Source: Clostridiales bacterium DTU070
Lineage (GTDB): Bacteria > Bacillota > Clostridia > DSM-8532
Assembly (NCBI GenBank): GCA_001513105.1
Contig: LFSH01000005.1
Location: forward strand, 1-64,000
Length of the DNA stretch: 64,000 nucleotides
Direction: 5' to 3'
A program made the position numbers and the translations under genes. The notes under the pieces were generated by a model. The model made no database searches and was not told the DNA's origin. It saw only the letters and a program-made list of their open reading frames with translations. Of this stretch, positions 38,713-48,583 are shown piece by piece (the stretch's first letter is position 1; each line of letters opens with the position of its first letter).

Positions 38713-39162
38713 ATGGGTTATTTCACAGCGTTGCATGCCAGTGCATCTGCGCTGACTGCACAAAGGCTTAGAATGGATATAATTTCCGAGAATATAGCAA
38801 ATGTAAATACAACACGTACAGAGGCCGGAACCCCATACCGGAGAAAAACCGTTATATTCGAAGCCCGGAACGGGAATGTTCCGTTTTCTTCCTATTTGAC
38901 CAGTGCAAGCAAAAAACTAATCGGCAATACAAGCGGTGGTGTCCGTGTATCAGCTATTGTTGAAGACCAGACACCGTTCAGGAGCGTATATGATCCCGGC
39001 CATCCCGATGCAGACGAAAACGGGATGGTTCAGATGCCGAATGTCGATATAGTTACCGAGATGATAAATCTGATATCAGCGTCAAGGGCCTATGAAGCAA
39101 ACATTACATCTATTGACACGACCAAATCCATGGCATTGAAAGCATTGGAAATAGGCGGTTGA
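38713..39162 (+). CDS. flgC: Flagellar basal-body rod protein FlgC
   Basis: Rod subunit (149 aa) placed after FlgB. The N terminus ALTAQRLRMDIISENIANVN and C terminus MINLISASRAYEANITSID are the paired helices shared by axial proteins. Starts four bases after flgB with GGGGG upstream. Confidence 0.96.
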   Translation: MGYFTALHASASALTAQRLRMDIISENIANVNTTRTEAGTPYRRKTVIFEARNGNVPFSSYLTSASKKLIGNTSGGVRVSAIVEDQTPFRSVYDPGHPDADENGMVQMPNVDIVTEMINLISASRAYEANITSIDTTKSMALKALEIGG

Positions 39163-39208
39163 GAAAGAACGGCCTGTTAAGATGTTAATGCAAAGGAGAG
39201 ATTGAAGG

Positions 39209-39508
39209 ATGAGTGTTGCGAGAATATCGCCGGTTATGGATAACATTTCTGTACAGGGCGCGTTAAACAAGGTGCAGGAGAAAGAAAACATCAGCTTTAA
39301 GGATGTGCTTTTAAGGGAGTTATACAATGTAAGTGAACTTGAAAAGACAGCCGATGCCATTACCACAGATTTTATCTCAGGCAAAACCGATAATATTCAC
39401 TCGGTTCTGATCGCGGCCGAGAAGGCTTCTATCGCATTACAGTTACTGGTAGAAATAAGAGACAAGGTAATTGATGCGTATAATGAAATAATGAGAATGC
39501 AGGTTTAA
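39209..39508 (+). CDS. fliE: Flagellar hook-basal body protein FliE
   Basis: Adapter between the MS ring and the rod, 99 aa. The C-terminal family motif SVLIAAEKASIALQLLVEIR is intact, and the N-terminal NISFKDVLLRELYNVSELEK precedes it. AAAGGAGAG precedes the ATG. Confidence 0.95.
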   Translation: MSVARISPVMDNISVQGALNKVQEKENISFKDVLLRELYNVSELEKTADAITTDFISGKTDNIHSVLIAAEKASIALQLLVEIRDKVIDAYNEIMRMQV

Positions 39509-39563
39509 TATCATAAATTCATGGTATTAACAAAAGAAGAAGCCGCTCTGGGGGGAAAGGGAA

Positions 39564-41141
39564 ATGCCGGAAGGGTTAATGAAACTGTGGAATAAGATTA
39601 AGGATTACTGGAATGATCTGGAGAAAAGTCAAAAAACCCGTTTGTACATAACAGCAGGAGTAATACTTGCAGCAATAGTCACAACACTGTTTTTCGTATT
39701 AAGAACCACTTACGTGCCGCTCCTTGAAAGCGGAAACGAGTACGATGTAAAAGCCATCGTGGAGTATCTTGATTCAAAAGGGATAAGATACAGGAAGAGC
39801 AGCAGCCAGATATATGTTGACAGCAGAAAGAAGCAGGACATTGAGTTTGATCTTGCAAGCGAGGTCGGGCTTATAAGTCCTGATGTTATTTTCGACCAGA
39901 GCTGGTCAAAGCTGTCCCTTACGGTTACCGAGGAAGACAAGGAAAAGCTGTGGAGGCAGTTCGAACAGAACAACCTCGTTTACAAGCTGAAAAAATTCGA
40001 GAATGTAATCGATGCATCAGTTCAGTTTACAAAACCCGAAAAGACATACTGGGCATACAGGAATGAGTCTGAAAACAAAGGCTCAGCTTTTGTGGCACTG
40101 AAAACAAAAGCACCGCTGACACCCGAACAGGCCGATGCAGCTGCCCGGGTAGTAGCTGCTTCAATCGGTATTCCAAAAGAAAACATAACCCTTGTTGACG
40201 AATTCTTAAATCCTATAATTCTCACGCAGAACGATTCATCGGTAAGCCTTGCAAACACGCAGGAAGAAATGAGGCGTAACCGTGAGCTCGAGCTGGAGCA
40301 GAAGGTTTACAGGCACTTCAAAGTTGGTATTGCCCAAAATGCCCATTTTGATACAATGAGTGTTACCGTCAGTGCCAAGCTTGACTTTGATACATTGAAC
40401 AGCACCGAAATACAGTATTCAGCCCCTGACAGCGAAGGAGAGGGATTTATCAGATCCCAGGAAACCTTGGAGGAAAAAATGGAAGGCCGCCAAAGCGGAA
40501 ATGCCCCCGGGCTGGATACAAATCCGGGAACAGCAACCTACCAGGTAGGTTCGGGAGGCGATTCGTCCTATAAAAAGGAACATAATCTTGAAGAACGCCT
40601 GTTTAATGAAAAACAGATTGAAAGCAGGAAGGCTTTGGGGAAACTGATTCCGGAAGAGACAAGAGCTTCAATCACGCTTTGGTATGGACACAGGGTTGAA
40701 ACCGCCGATGCGCTTACAAGCGAGTATATAGAGCAGATTAAGCAGGATGCCGGGTATGCAATGGGAATACCCACCGCCAATATTTCTGTAAGCATACAGA
40801 AACTTGCTCCCGAAGTAGTTGCTGATATTGGACCATCCAGGTTCAGCAGTTTTCTTGAAAGATACGGTCTTTACATATTGATGGCAGTTCTCCTTGGAGT
40901 TATGGTTGTTCTTATGATACCGAGAGGAAGAAAACTTGAGGAGGAACTTCCCGAGGCTCTTGGCGAGGCTGCACTGGCCGGAACACAGTTAACCGTATCC
41001 GATGCTGCTAAGCAGAAACTGCCGGATATAGAGCTTGAAGAAAAGGATGAGTTTAAACTGCAAATCAAGAAGTTTGTGGAGAAAAGACCTGATGCAGTTG
41101 CTCAGCTGCTGAGAAACTGGCTTGCTGAAGATTGGGAATAG
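39564..41141 (+). CDS. fliF: Flagellar MS-ring protein FliF
   Basis: Builds the membrane MS ring, the base of the flagellum. 525 aa: first helix about 27-47, ring-building domains with EVGLISPDVIFDQSWSKL and ASIGIPKENITLVD, second helix near 433-453, and a cytoplasmic C terminus ending in the FliG-binding stretch VAQLLRNWLAEDWE. Ribosome binding site GGGGGGAAAGGG-like, 55 bases after fliE. Confidence 0.96.
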   Translation: MPEGLMKLWNKIKDYWNDLEKSQKTRLYITAGVILAAIVTTLFFVLRTTYVPLLESGNEYDVKAIVEYLDSKGIRYRKSSSQIYVDSRKKQDIEFDLASEVGLISPDVIFDQSWSKLSLTVTEEDKEKLWRQFEQNNLVYKLKKFENVIDASVQFTKPEKTYWAYRNESENKGSAFVALKTKAPLTPEQADAAARVVAASIGIPKENITLVDEFLNPIILTQNDSSVSLANTQEEMRRNRELELEQKVYRHFKVGIAQNAHFDTMSVTVSAKLDFDTLNSTEIQYSAPDSEGEGFIRSQETLEEKMEGRQSGNAPGLDTNPGTATYQVGSGGDSSYKKEHNLEERLFNEKQIESRKALGKLIPEETRASITLWYGHRVETADALTSEYIEQIKQDAGYAMGIPTANISVSIQKLAPEVVADIGPSRFSSFLERYGLYILMAVLLGVMVVLMIPRGRKLEEELPEALGEAALAGTQLTVSDAAKQKLPDIELEEKDEFKLQIKKFVEKRPDAVAQLLRNWLAEDWE

Positions 41142-41156
41142 TAAGAGGTGAAATTA

Positions 41157-42176
41157 ATGGCGGTTGGAACTGGTACCAGGGACTACTCAGGACGGGAAAA
41201 GGCTGCTATGCTGCTGATAACCTTGGGCCCGGAGTTGTCCTCGAAGATTTTCAAGCATCTTAAAGAGGATGAGATTGAGCAGTTGACCCTGGAAATTGCA
41301 AATATACGAAGTGTTTCCCCGCAGGATAAGGAGAAGGTACTTGAAGAGTTTTACCAGATTTGCCTTGCCCAGGAGTATATTGCTGAAGGCGGCATAGGGT
41401 ATGCAAAGGATATTCTTGAAAAAGCCCTGGGAACCGAAAAGGCAATGGAGATTATTAACAAACTTACCGTTTCATTGCAGGTAAGGCCTTTTGATTTTGT
41501 AAGAAAAGCCGATCCTTCCCAGGTTCTTAACTTTATTCAAAGCGAACATCCCCAGACAATTGCCCTGATACTGGCATATTTGAAGCCACAGCAGGCAGCT
41601 GCGGTACTTTCTGCGCTGCCGCAGGAAAAACAGGCTGATGTGGCAAAGCGTATTGCACAGATGGACAGAACGTCGCCCGAGATAATCAAGGAAGTGGAAA
41701 GGATACTTGAAAAGAAGCTGTCATCACTGGTAACCGAAGACTATACTGCAACGGGCGGCCTGCAGGCAATTGTTGACATACTGAACTCCGTGGATCGCGG
41801 TACCGAAAAATACATTTTAGAGACACTGGAAATTGAAGATTCCGATCTTGCAGAAGAAATACGGAAAAGAATGTTTGTATTCGACGACATACTGCAGCTT
41901 GACAACCGCTCGATACAGCGCTTCCTGCGTGAGGTGGACAACTACCAGCTGGCTGTTGCACTGAAGGGAGCAACCGAGGAAGTTCAGAACGTTATTTTCA
42001 GCAATATGTCGAAGCGTTTGGCTGAAATGATCAGGGAAGACATAGAATTTATGGGACCTGTGCGGCTTAAGGACGTTGAAGAGGCACAGCAGAAGATTGT
42101 AAACGTAATACGTAAACTTGAAGATGCCGGTGAAATCATTATTTCAAGAGGCGGAGGAGACGAAATAATTGTTTAA
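41157..42176 (+). CDS. fliG: Flagellar motor switch protein FliG
   Basis: Rotor protein (339 aa) that interacts with stator MotA and sets rotation direction. GREKAAMLLITLGPELS opens it, EHPQTIALILAYLKPQQAA marks the middle domain, and IEFMGPVRLKDVEEAQQKIV the charged torque helix region. The frame opens at GTG 41148, which lies in the AAGAGGTGA ribosome binding site, so ATG 41157 is used. Confidence 0.96.
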   Translation: MAVGTGTRDYSGREKAAMLLITLGPELSSKIFKHLKEDEIEQLTLEIANIRSVSPQDKEKVLEEFYQICLAQEYIAEGGIGYAKDILEKALGTEKAMEIINKLTVSLQVRPFDFVRKADPSQVLNFIQSEHPQTIALILAYLKPQQAAAVLSALPQEKQADVAKRIAQMDRTSPEIIKEVERILEKKLSSLVTEDYTATGGLQAIVDILNSVDRGTEKYILETLEIEDSDLAEEIRKRMFVFDDILQLDNRSIQRFLREVDNYQLAVALKGATEEVQNVIFSNMSKRLAEMIREDIEFMGPVRLKDVEEAQQKIVNVIRKLEDAGEIIISRGGGDEIIV

Positions 42177-42963
42177 CGGATACGGCAGTAATGTGTTAAA
42201 AAATTACCAGGTTAATATGGGAAGACCCTACCAGGTGAAAATAAAACCAAGGCAGGAGGGTGTACCTGCCGAAAACGAAAAAAAGGAAGCTGCGCCGGAG
42301 AAAAAGGAGACGGCTGACGATATCCTGGAAAATGCCCGGAAGGAAGCGGAAAGAATAATTAATGAAGCCAGGATTAATGCCGAGGCAATACTTGAGTCTG
42401 CACATGAAAAGGTGGCTGAACAGGCCAGGGAGGCAGAGCGGGCTGCTAAGGAAGAGGGTTATAGACACGGAGAGGCTCTTGCGAGACAGCACTACCAGAA
42501 TTTGATAGCAGAAGCAGAGGAATTGAGGCAGAAGGCCAAAGAGATATATGACAATACTATTTCCGGGCTCGAAAGTGAAATTGTTGAGCTAATAATCCAA
42601 ATAGCGAAAAAGGTTGTCGGAACCGAGCTTTCTCAGAACAGGGATGTAATACTCGGTTTAATCCGTACCGCGCTGTCAGCGGTATCATCCGCCGAGAAAA
42701 TAACAATTTGCGTATGTGCCGACGATTACGATTATGTCATTGAGAATAAGGACAGGGTTCTCGAAGGAGTCAAGGGCATACGCGATTTTGAGATTAAAAA
42801 GGACAACTCGTTAAAAAAAGGCGAATGCATCATAGACACTGGTTTCGGAACTGTGGACAGCAGCCTGGAAACCCAGCTTCAGGCAGTGGAAAATACACTG
42901 AGGGAACTGCTTGGAGGTTTTGACACCGAGGACACAGCCATTACAACAGAAGAAAAGGAATAA
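42169..42963 (+). CDS. fliH: Flagellar assembly protein FliH
   Basis: Negative regulator/stator-like partner of the export ATPase FliI, 264 aa. A long charged helix with repeated Ala/Glu (NARKEAERIINEARINAEAI) precedes the C-terminal V-ATPase E-subunit-like domain. The start is TTG, overlapping the fliG stop by eight bases, with GGAGGAG nine bases upstream. GTG 42193 is an alternative. Confidence 0.9.
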   Translation: MFNGYGSNVLKNYQVNMGRPYQVKIKPRQEGVPAENEKKEAAPEKKETADDILENARKEAERIINEARINAEAILESAHEKVAEQAREAERAAKEEGYRHGEALARQHYQNLIAEAEELRQKAKEIYDNTISGLESEIVELIIQIAKKVVGTELSQNRDVILGLIRTALSAVSSAEKITICVCADDYDYVIENKDRVLEGVKGIRDFEIKKDNSLKKGECIIDTGFGTVDSSLETQLQAVENTLRELLGGFDTEDTAITTEEKE

Positions 42964-42982
42964 ATAAAAACCGGAGATACAT

Positions 42983-44308
42983 ATGAGAGTTGAAATAAAC
43001 CTGGATAAATACAGGAAGGCAATTTCGGACAAAAACTTTGTATGTCTTAAAGGCCAGGTCACAAAGGTTGTAGGATTAACAATTGAATCCTCAGGTCCCG
43101 AAACACGGGTCGGCGAACTGTGCCGCATTGTTAATCAGAGAACAGATCGGGAAGTCCTTGCGGAAGTGGTTGGATTCCGCGATAAACACGTTCTTTTGAT
43201 GCCCCTCGGGGAAATGACCGGAATAGGCCCGGGTAATCTTGTAATTGCAACGGGTACCGAGTTCAGGGTCAGGGTGGGTCCGGGCCTTCTTGGAAGAGTA
43301 TTGGACGGTCTTGGAAATCCAATTGACGGAAAAGGGAATATTCAGGCAGACGGTTTTTATCCCGTTGAAAATGTACCTCCCCATCCGCTGAAGCGGCCAA
43401 GGATTAACCAGGTGCTGCCTCTCGGAGTAAAGTGCATAGACAGCATGCTGACACTGGGCAGGGGTCAAAGGCTTGGTATCTTTGCAGGCAGCGGCGTCGG
43501 GAAGAGCACATTGATCGGAATGATAGCAAGAAACACCAAGGCAGATATTATTGTTATAGGACTGATTGGCGAACGCGGCCGCGAGGTAAGGGACTTCCTC
43601 GAAAGAGATCTTACCGATGAGGGGTTGAAGCGCTCTGTCGTTGTTGTTGCAACATCGGACCAGCCCGCATTAATAAGAAAAAAAGGTGCGATGGTGGCAA
43701 CAGCCATTGCGGAGTACTTCCGCGACTGCGGCAAGGATGTCCTTTTGCTTATGGACTCATTAACCCGTTTCTCAATGGCTCAGCGTGAAATAGGCCTTTC
43801 TATCGGCGAGCCGCCCGTTTCGAGAGGATATACCCCTTCTGTTTTTTCGGTGATGCCCAAACTGCTGGAACGTTCAGGAACTTCCGACAAAGGTTCAATA
43901 ACGGGTCTTTATACAGTTCTTGTTGACGGTGATGATATGACCGAACCGGTAACCGATACGGCAAGAAGCATTCTTGACGGGCACGTAGTTCTATCCAGGC
44001 AGATGGCGCATAAAAATCACTATCCTGCCATTGATGTACTGGAGAGCATCAGCCGTGTCATGACCGACATTGTAACCGATGAGCATAAGATGATAGCGGC
44101 GGAGATCCGGAAAAACCTTGCCGTGTACAGGGAGGCTGAGGACCTTATAAACGTGGGCGCATATGTGAAAGGGAGCAATCCTGACATAGACAGGGCAATT
44201 TCGGTTATCGGAAGCATCAACGAATTTCTGACACAGGATATATACGAGAAGTTCGATTTTGAAGAAACCCTTGAGCTTATGAAAAAAGCACTGGAGGGTA
44301 AAGGCTGA
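42983..44308 (+). CDS. fliI: Flagellum-specific ATPase FliI
   Basis: Hexameric ATPase that energises flagellar protein export, related to F1-beta. 441 aa with Walker A GSGVGKSTLIG, LIGERGREVRDFLE, Walker B LLLMDSLTRFSMAQREI and GEPPVSRGYTPSVF. It ends sharing one base with fliJ. Confidence 0.96.
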   Translation: MRVEINLDKYRKAISDKNFVCLKGQVTKVVGLTIESSGPETRVGELCRIVNQRTDREVLAEVVGFRDKHVLLMPLGEMTGIGPGNLVIATGTEFRVRVGPGLLGRVLDGLGNPIDGKGNIQADGFYPVENVPPHPLKRPRINQVLPLGVKCIDSMLTLGRGQRLGIFAGSGVGKSTLIGMIARNTKADIIVIGLIGERGREVRDFLERDLTDEGLKRSVVVVATSDQPALIRKKGAMVATAIAEYFRDCGKDVLLLMDSLTRFSMAQREIGLSIGEPPVSRGYTPSVFSVMPKLLERSGTSDKGSITGLYTVLVDGDDMTEPVTDTARSILDGHVVLSRQMAHKNHYPAIDVLESISRVMTDIVTDEHKMIAAEIRKNLAVYREAEDLINVGAYVKGSNPDIDRAISVIGSINEFLTQDIYEKFDFEETLELMKKALEGKG

Positions 44309-44763
44309 TGGCCCGGTTTAAGTTTCAGCTTCAATCATTCCTGAACCTGAAAAAACAGCTGGAAAAGAACATAAAAAATGAGCTTGGTATTGCAATTCAG
44401 AGGTATCAGCACGAGCTTACAGTGCTGTCGGAGATCAGGCAGGAAAAGGAGAGCCAGCACGAGGAGTTCAGAAAAGAGGGAATGACGGCAACCACGGCAT
44501 TTAGACTGAAGGAGAGACTGCAATATATAAAAGTCATGGAAAATAAGGAAAGAGTGCAGGTTGACAGGGTTAATGAAGAAAAAGAAAATGTCGATAAAAT
44601 TAGAAAAAGATTGATTGAAATAATGAAGGAGAAAAAGATTCTTGAAAAACTTAGAGAAAGAAAGCTGACCGAGTTCAGAAAAGAACAGGAGAAGAAACAG
44701 CAGCTGATTGTTGACGAAATTGTTTGCTTTAATGAAACAGTAACACCGCAAAATAAACCATAG
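44308..44763 (+). CDS. fliJ: Flagellar export protein FliJ
   Basis: Small coiled-coil protein (151 aa) of the export apparatus, similar in role to the F1 gamma stalk. Almost the whole sequence is charged helix (MARFKFQLQSFLNLKKQLEK start). TGATG overlap with fliI indicates translational coupling. Confidence 0.92.
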   Translation: MARFKFQLQSFLNLKKQLEKNIKNELGIAIQRYQHELTVLSEIRQEKESQHEEFRKEGMTATTAFRLKERLQYIKVMENKERVQVDRVNEEKENVDKIRKRLIEIMKEKKILEKLRERKLTEFRKEQEKKQQLIVDEIVCFNETVTPQNKP

Positions 44764-44773
44764 GAGATTCATA

Positions 44774-45598
44774 ATGGCTCAGAACGTTAGATCAATAGCA
44801 CCCAAATTGAAAGAAAAGAGTAAAAAGGAAATTAAGTCCGGGATACTGGACAGTCTTCTGACCATCCTGGTGTCAATACTTATCGTTCTTGTTATTTTCG
44901 GAGGTGCTTTTTATTATCTTCTGAAAAATGATATAGGCGGGCTCGGAGAATACTTCAGGCCAAGCATTGAAAGAATACCTGTATTGAAACTCGCTCTGCC
45001 GCCGCTTCCCGAAACCGAAGATCCCTATGATCCAAAGCACCTTACCCAGAAAGAGCTTCTTACAAAATATAATGAGCTGCGAGCAATAAACAGGGAACTG
45101 ACTGAACAGCTCGAGGATGCCAATAAACGCATTGCCGACCTGGAAGCCGAAAAAAGCAGGTGGAGTTCCATGGCGGGGGAAGGCCAGGTAATACTTGAGA
45201 AAAATGAAGAAACGCTGAAACAGGTTATTGAGAAGATGGAGCAGCTCGACAATGACAGGAAGGAATTTGACAGGCTCGTAGCAATGGGAGATGAAGGAGC
45301 CTTTGCAAGGTATTATGAAAAAGTCGATCCCGAAAATGCAAAGGAACTGTACAGTGAAATCGTTCAGAAAGAAGCCGTAAAGGAAAACTACAAGGATCTT
45401 GCCAAGTCCTATACCGAAATGGAACCTGCCAATGCTGCAGCTATCCTGACAGAGCTTGGAAGGGAAGACATGGAGCTCGTGGTTAACCTGATAGAAGCGA
45501 TGAAAAATAATGAAAAGGCAGAGATCATTGAAAACATGGATCCCAGGTTTGCAGCCGAACTGATGAAAAGTATAGCCGACAGGAAGTTTGCAGAATAA
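44774..45598 (+). CDS. MotE-like/YlxF protein with MgtE-N domain
   Basis: Membrane-anchored protein (274 aa): one helix (about 28-50), a long coiled coil (about 95-175) and a C-terminal MgtE N-domain-like helical repeat with YTEMEPANAAAILTELGRED and NMDPRFAAELMKSIADRKF. In Bacillus the equivalent YlxF lies between fliJ and fliK. MotE proteins act as chaperones for the stator MotC in some bacteria, but the exact role here is unknown. Confidence 0.85.
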   Translation: MAQNVRSIAPKLKEKSKKEIKSGILDSLLTILVSILIVLVIFGGAFYYLLKNDIGGLGEYFRPSIERIPVLKLALPPLPETEDPYDPKHLTQKELLTKYNELRAINRELTEQLEDANKRIADLEAEKSRWSSMAGEGQVILEKNEETLKQVIEKMEQLDNDRKEFDRLVAMGDEGAFARYYEKVDPENAKELYSEIVQKEAVKENYKDLAKSYTEMEPANAAAILTELGREDMELVVNLIEAMKNNEKAEIIENMDPRFAAELMKSIADRKFAE

Positions 45599-45620
45599 CC
45601 ACCTTATAATGGCCTTCATT

Positions 45621-45640
45621 AGCGCCGATTCGGCGTTTTT
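45621..45640 (+). terminator. Short intrinsic terminator inside the fla operon
   Basis: CGCCG (45623-45627) pairs with CGGCG (45631-45635) around ATT, with G-T and A-T extensions, followed directly by five T residues. It lies between the MotE-like gene and fliK. It probably gives partial termination, since no strong promoter follows before fliK. Confidence 0.6.
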
Positions 45641-45680
45641 ATGGAGAATACGGAATTTCACTGAAAGGAGGTGGTGAGGT

Positions 45681-47108
45681 ATGGCGGTGAGCGTAAACGG
45701 TCTTTTCTTGTCCGCGAACTACACTCAGAATGAGGCAAGGTCAACCCGTGAAAAAACAGATCCAGGCATCGGTTTTGAAGGTTACCTGAAAAAGAGCCTC
45801 AGCCTTGGGGAAATGATCCATGACAGGAAGGAGAATGTTGCACCTGTGAAATTACAGAGGAACAGGCGCAGCATGAATATTGCAAAAACCGTTCCTGGTA
45901 ACGTCAGGGCAAACAGCGCAGCCATGAAGGATAATCCGAAGCGGTTGGAGGAGCTTTCTGCATCCGATGCCGTGCATGACAGAAAGCGGCCCAAAAATGC
46001 TTTATACCTGATTGATGAAGTTATCGCAGCCCTTCAAAAACTGGGCGTACTGCTTGAAAGCGCTGAACCTGCCGGAGAAAATGCAGCCGGTATTGCATTT
46101 TCTGATGAGATTGAATCAGTTATTTCACAGTCGGTCAGCATGCTGCTTGAAATAGCCGGTTGCACCGACGGGAAGGTCAGCGAGCTTGCCGGTGAGCTTG
46201 CCATGAAACTGAACCAGATGCTTGAAAACGGTCTGCCAGGAGTGATTCCTGGAGAACTCATTTCCGAAAGCACCGCAGGTTTTTCAGAACTTGTCGGCAG
46301 GATGCTGCGTGAAGCCGAAAGTATTAAGTCTGAACTCGGTCTTGAAAACGCCGGAGAAGGTATTGAGCCCGAAACCTTTGCCGGGAATGAATCTCCGGAC
46401 GAAATCGGCACGCAGGACTTGCAGCAGAAGGAAACCGGCGGAACAGGCCAGAATGGCCGTCAAAGGCTGAGAGCCGAAGACCGGCCGAAGGACGATGGCA
46501 AAGGCAGCACAACGGCAGATGAAATGGTCAGTGTTTTGGGCAGGCGGAATATCGGCAATGCAAATCTGCGAGGCGATATTGACCGGTTTATGCAGGACTA
46601 TACGGTCGAAAGCACGCAGGCAGGCGGGACTGATTATTCGGGACCCGTAAGAACAGCAATTATTGCAAAGACCGACATATTGGCCCAGGTTGCGGAAAAG
46701 GTCCGGGTACTTGCCGGTTCCGACCGTTCTGAAATGATAATCCAGTTGAAACCCGAAAGTCTTGGCAGGATTCAGCTGCAGGTTATACACGAACGGGGCG
46801 AAATAGTAGCTAAGTTCCTGGCAGAGAACGAACAGGTTAAGGCAATTCTTGAAAGCAATATGCAGTATCTGAGGGATTCGCTGGAACAGAGCGGTGTTGA
46901 CATCCAAAGCCTGTCGGTATCGGTAGGGCAGCACGGTCACAGCGATGACACGGAAAGTTACGAGAGCAGGTTTATGCAGTCCCGACCGCAGGGATTATAC
47001 ATTGAAGACCTGCCGGAAGCGGACGGTATAAGCAGCACTTACAGTTACACCGGACTTGAAGGTGATTTGTACTCGTTCATGGGAACTGAAATCAACCTTA
47101 TTGCGTAA
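45681..47108 (+). CDS. fliK: Flagellar hook-length control protein FliK
   Basis: Secreted molecular ruler (475 aa) that switches export from hook to filament. The N-terminal two thirds are low-complexity and acidic, with QQKETGGTGQNGRQRL-type stretches. The C-terminal Flg_hook domain is conserved: MIIQLKPESLGRIQLQVIHE, VAKFLAENEQVKAILESN and LRDSLEQSGVDIQSLSVSV. GGAGGTGGTGAGG precedes the ATG. Confidence 0.9.
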   Translation: MAVSVNGLFLSANYTQNEARSTREKTDPGIGFEGYLKKSLSLGEMIHDRKENVAPVKLQRNRRSMNIAKTVPGNVRANSAAMKDNPKRLEELSASDAVHDRKRPKNALYLIDEVIAALQKLGVLLESAEPAGENAAGIAFSDEIESVISQSVSMLLEIAGCTDGKVSELAGELAMKLNQMLENGLPGVIPGELISESTAGFSELVGRMLREAESIKSELGLENAGEGIEPETFAGNESPDEIGTQDLQQKETGGTGQNGRQRLRAEDRPKDDGKGSTTADEMVSVLGRRNIGNANLRGDIDRFMQDYTVESTQAGGTDYSGPVRTAIIAKTDILAQVAEKVRVLAGSDRSEMIIQLKPESLGRIQLQVIHERGEIVAKFLAENEQVKAILESNMQYLRDSLEQSGVDIQSLSVSVGQHGHSDDTESYESRFMQSRPQGLYIEDLPEADGISSTYSYTGLEGDLYSFMGTEINLIA

Positions 47109-47119
47109 GGAGGGATACT

Positions 47120-48187
47120 ATGCCTGAAGTGAGCCCGGTAAAGCAGATGACAATTGAAGAAATAATCAACTCCAAGGACACCGGGAGGAATGTGTCTAAT
47201 GAATTGGGCAAGGATGAGTTTTTCAAGCTCCTTATCACGCAGCTTCGGTACCAGAATCCGCTGGAACCCATGGACGACAGGGATTTTATAGCGCAAATAG
47301 CCCAGTTCAGTGCGCTTGAACAGATGCAGAATCTGAATCACTCTTTTTCATATTCCATGGGCTTTTCGCTGCTGGGGAAATATATTACTGCTGCAATTAC
47401 GGATGATAAGACCGGGGAAACCCGTTATATATCCGGCGAGGTTTCATCGGTGCATTCCCAGTCGGGTAAGGTATACCTTGTGGTGAATGATTTTGATGTG
47501 CCTTTGGACAACATTGCTTACGTATCCGAAAAATCAGCTGATTATAAGAGCGCCGACCTCGAGAAATACAACAGCCTGATAGGTTTGCTCAGCACTGTGG
47601 AGACAACCCTGGCTGAAGATGAGTCCCTATACAAAATAGAAGGGATAGTCGCAAGAATCGAGAAGAGACAGGACGGCATTTATGCTACTCTTGACGAGGT
47701 AATACTCAGCGTGAACGATATTGACAGGGGAGCATTTGAAAGTGTTGAAGCATTCATTGAAGGTATGAGAGGCATGCAGATCACATTTACCGCGAAGGAT
47801 GCATTCACCGGGCAGAAAATAAGGCTTGAAGGTGTGCTCAGGGACGGCGTGAAGGATGAAGAACGGGATTGCTACCATGTAATATTGGATAACGTACAGG
47901 TTCCAGTTGGAGACATTGTTTCAACCCAGAAGGTGGACCTCGTCTCTACCGAACAGCAGTTGTTGAGGCAGATTCTTGAGACATTGAAATCGCTTGAGAC
48001 GAAACTTCCGGGCGAAACAGCCGGGATAGGGGAGAATACCGAAACACCTGAAACCGAAGAGCCGGAAACACCGGATAGCGAAGCAACTGATATCGAAGCC
48101 GGTGCAGAAGAACCCGACGGAACCGACACCGAAACAGGTGACGGTGAACCTGGCGAAGCAGCAGAAACAGGAGGGACCGGTTCATGA
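47120..48187 (+). CDS. flgD: Flagellar hook capping protein FlgD, long form
   Basis: Scaffold for hook polymerisation. The N-terminal FlgD region has ELGKDEFFKLLITQLRYQNP and MDDRDFIAQIAQFSALEQMQ. At 355 aa it is longer than many homologues. Residues 75-285 hold two similar folds (IARIEKRQDGIYATLDEV and related). The last 50 or so residues are an acidic Glu/Thr/Pro/Gly tail. ATGA overlap with the next gene. Confidence 0.9.
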   Translation: MPEVSPVKQMTIEEIINSKDTGRNVSNELGKDEFFKLLITQLRYQNPLEPMDDRDFIAQIAQFSALEQMQNLNHSFSYSMGFSLLGKYITAAITDDKTGETRYISGEVSSVHSQSGKVYLVVNDFDVPLDNIAYVSEKSADYKSADLEKYNSLIGLLSTVETTLAEDESLYKIEGIVARIEKRQDGIYATLDEVILSVNDIDRGAFESVEAFIEGMRGMQITFTAKDAFTGQKIRLEGVLRDGVKDEERDCYHVILDNVQVPVGDIVSTQKVDLVSTEQQLLRQILETLKSLETKLPGETAGIGENTETPETEEPETPDSEATDIEAGAEEPDGTDTETGDGEPGEAAETGGTGS

Positions 48188-48564
48188 TTTATAACAACAG
48201 ACCTATTCAGTCCATACCTTCCCTTACACCCACCAGTGAAGTTCAGAAAAGACCAAACGTGCAGGGTGCCGGTACTTTCCAGGATATTCTGAACGAGAAG
48301 CTGAAAGGTGATATCAAAATTTCAAAGCATGCACAAATGCGCATGCAAATGAGAAATGTAACCCTCACCGAAGCGCAGCGTGAGAAACTTGCCAGGGCAG
48401 TGGATAAAGCCGATGCCAAAGGTGTCAGGGATACGCTGGTTGTTATGGACAGAATGGCCTTTGTTGTAAACGTGAAGAACAGAACTGTTATAACAGCCCT
48501 AAACAGCAGCGAAATGAAGGAAAATGTATTCACAAACATTGACGGAGCTGTATTTGCCGACTGA
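48184..48564 (+). CDS. TIGR02530-family flagellar operon protein
   Basis: Conserved 126-aa protein found between flgD and flgE in Firmicutes, named only as a flagellar operon protein. KISKHAQMRMQMRNVTLTEAQ and DTLVVMDRMAFVVNVKNRTVIT are the family's conserved parts. Overlap with flgD by four bases. The role in hook assembly is not established. Confidence 0.9.
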   Translation: MIYNNRPIQSIPSLTPTSEVQKRPNVQGAGTFQDILNEKLKGDIKISKHAQMRMQMRNVTLTEAQREKLARAVDKADAKGVRDTLVVMDRMAFVVNVKNRTVITALNSSEMKENVFTNIDGAVFAD

Positions 48565-48583
48565 AAAGGCAGCCTGCAATGAT

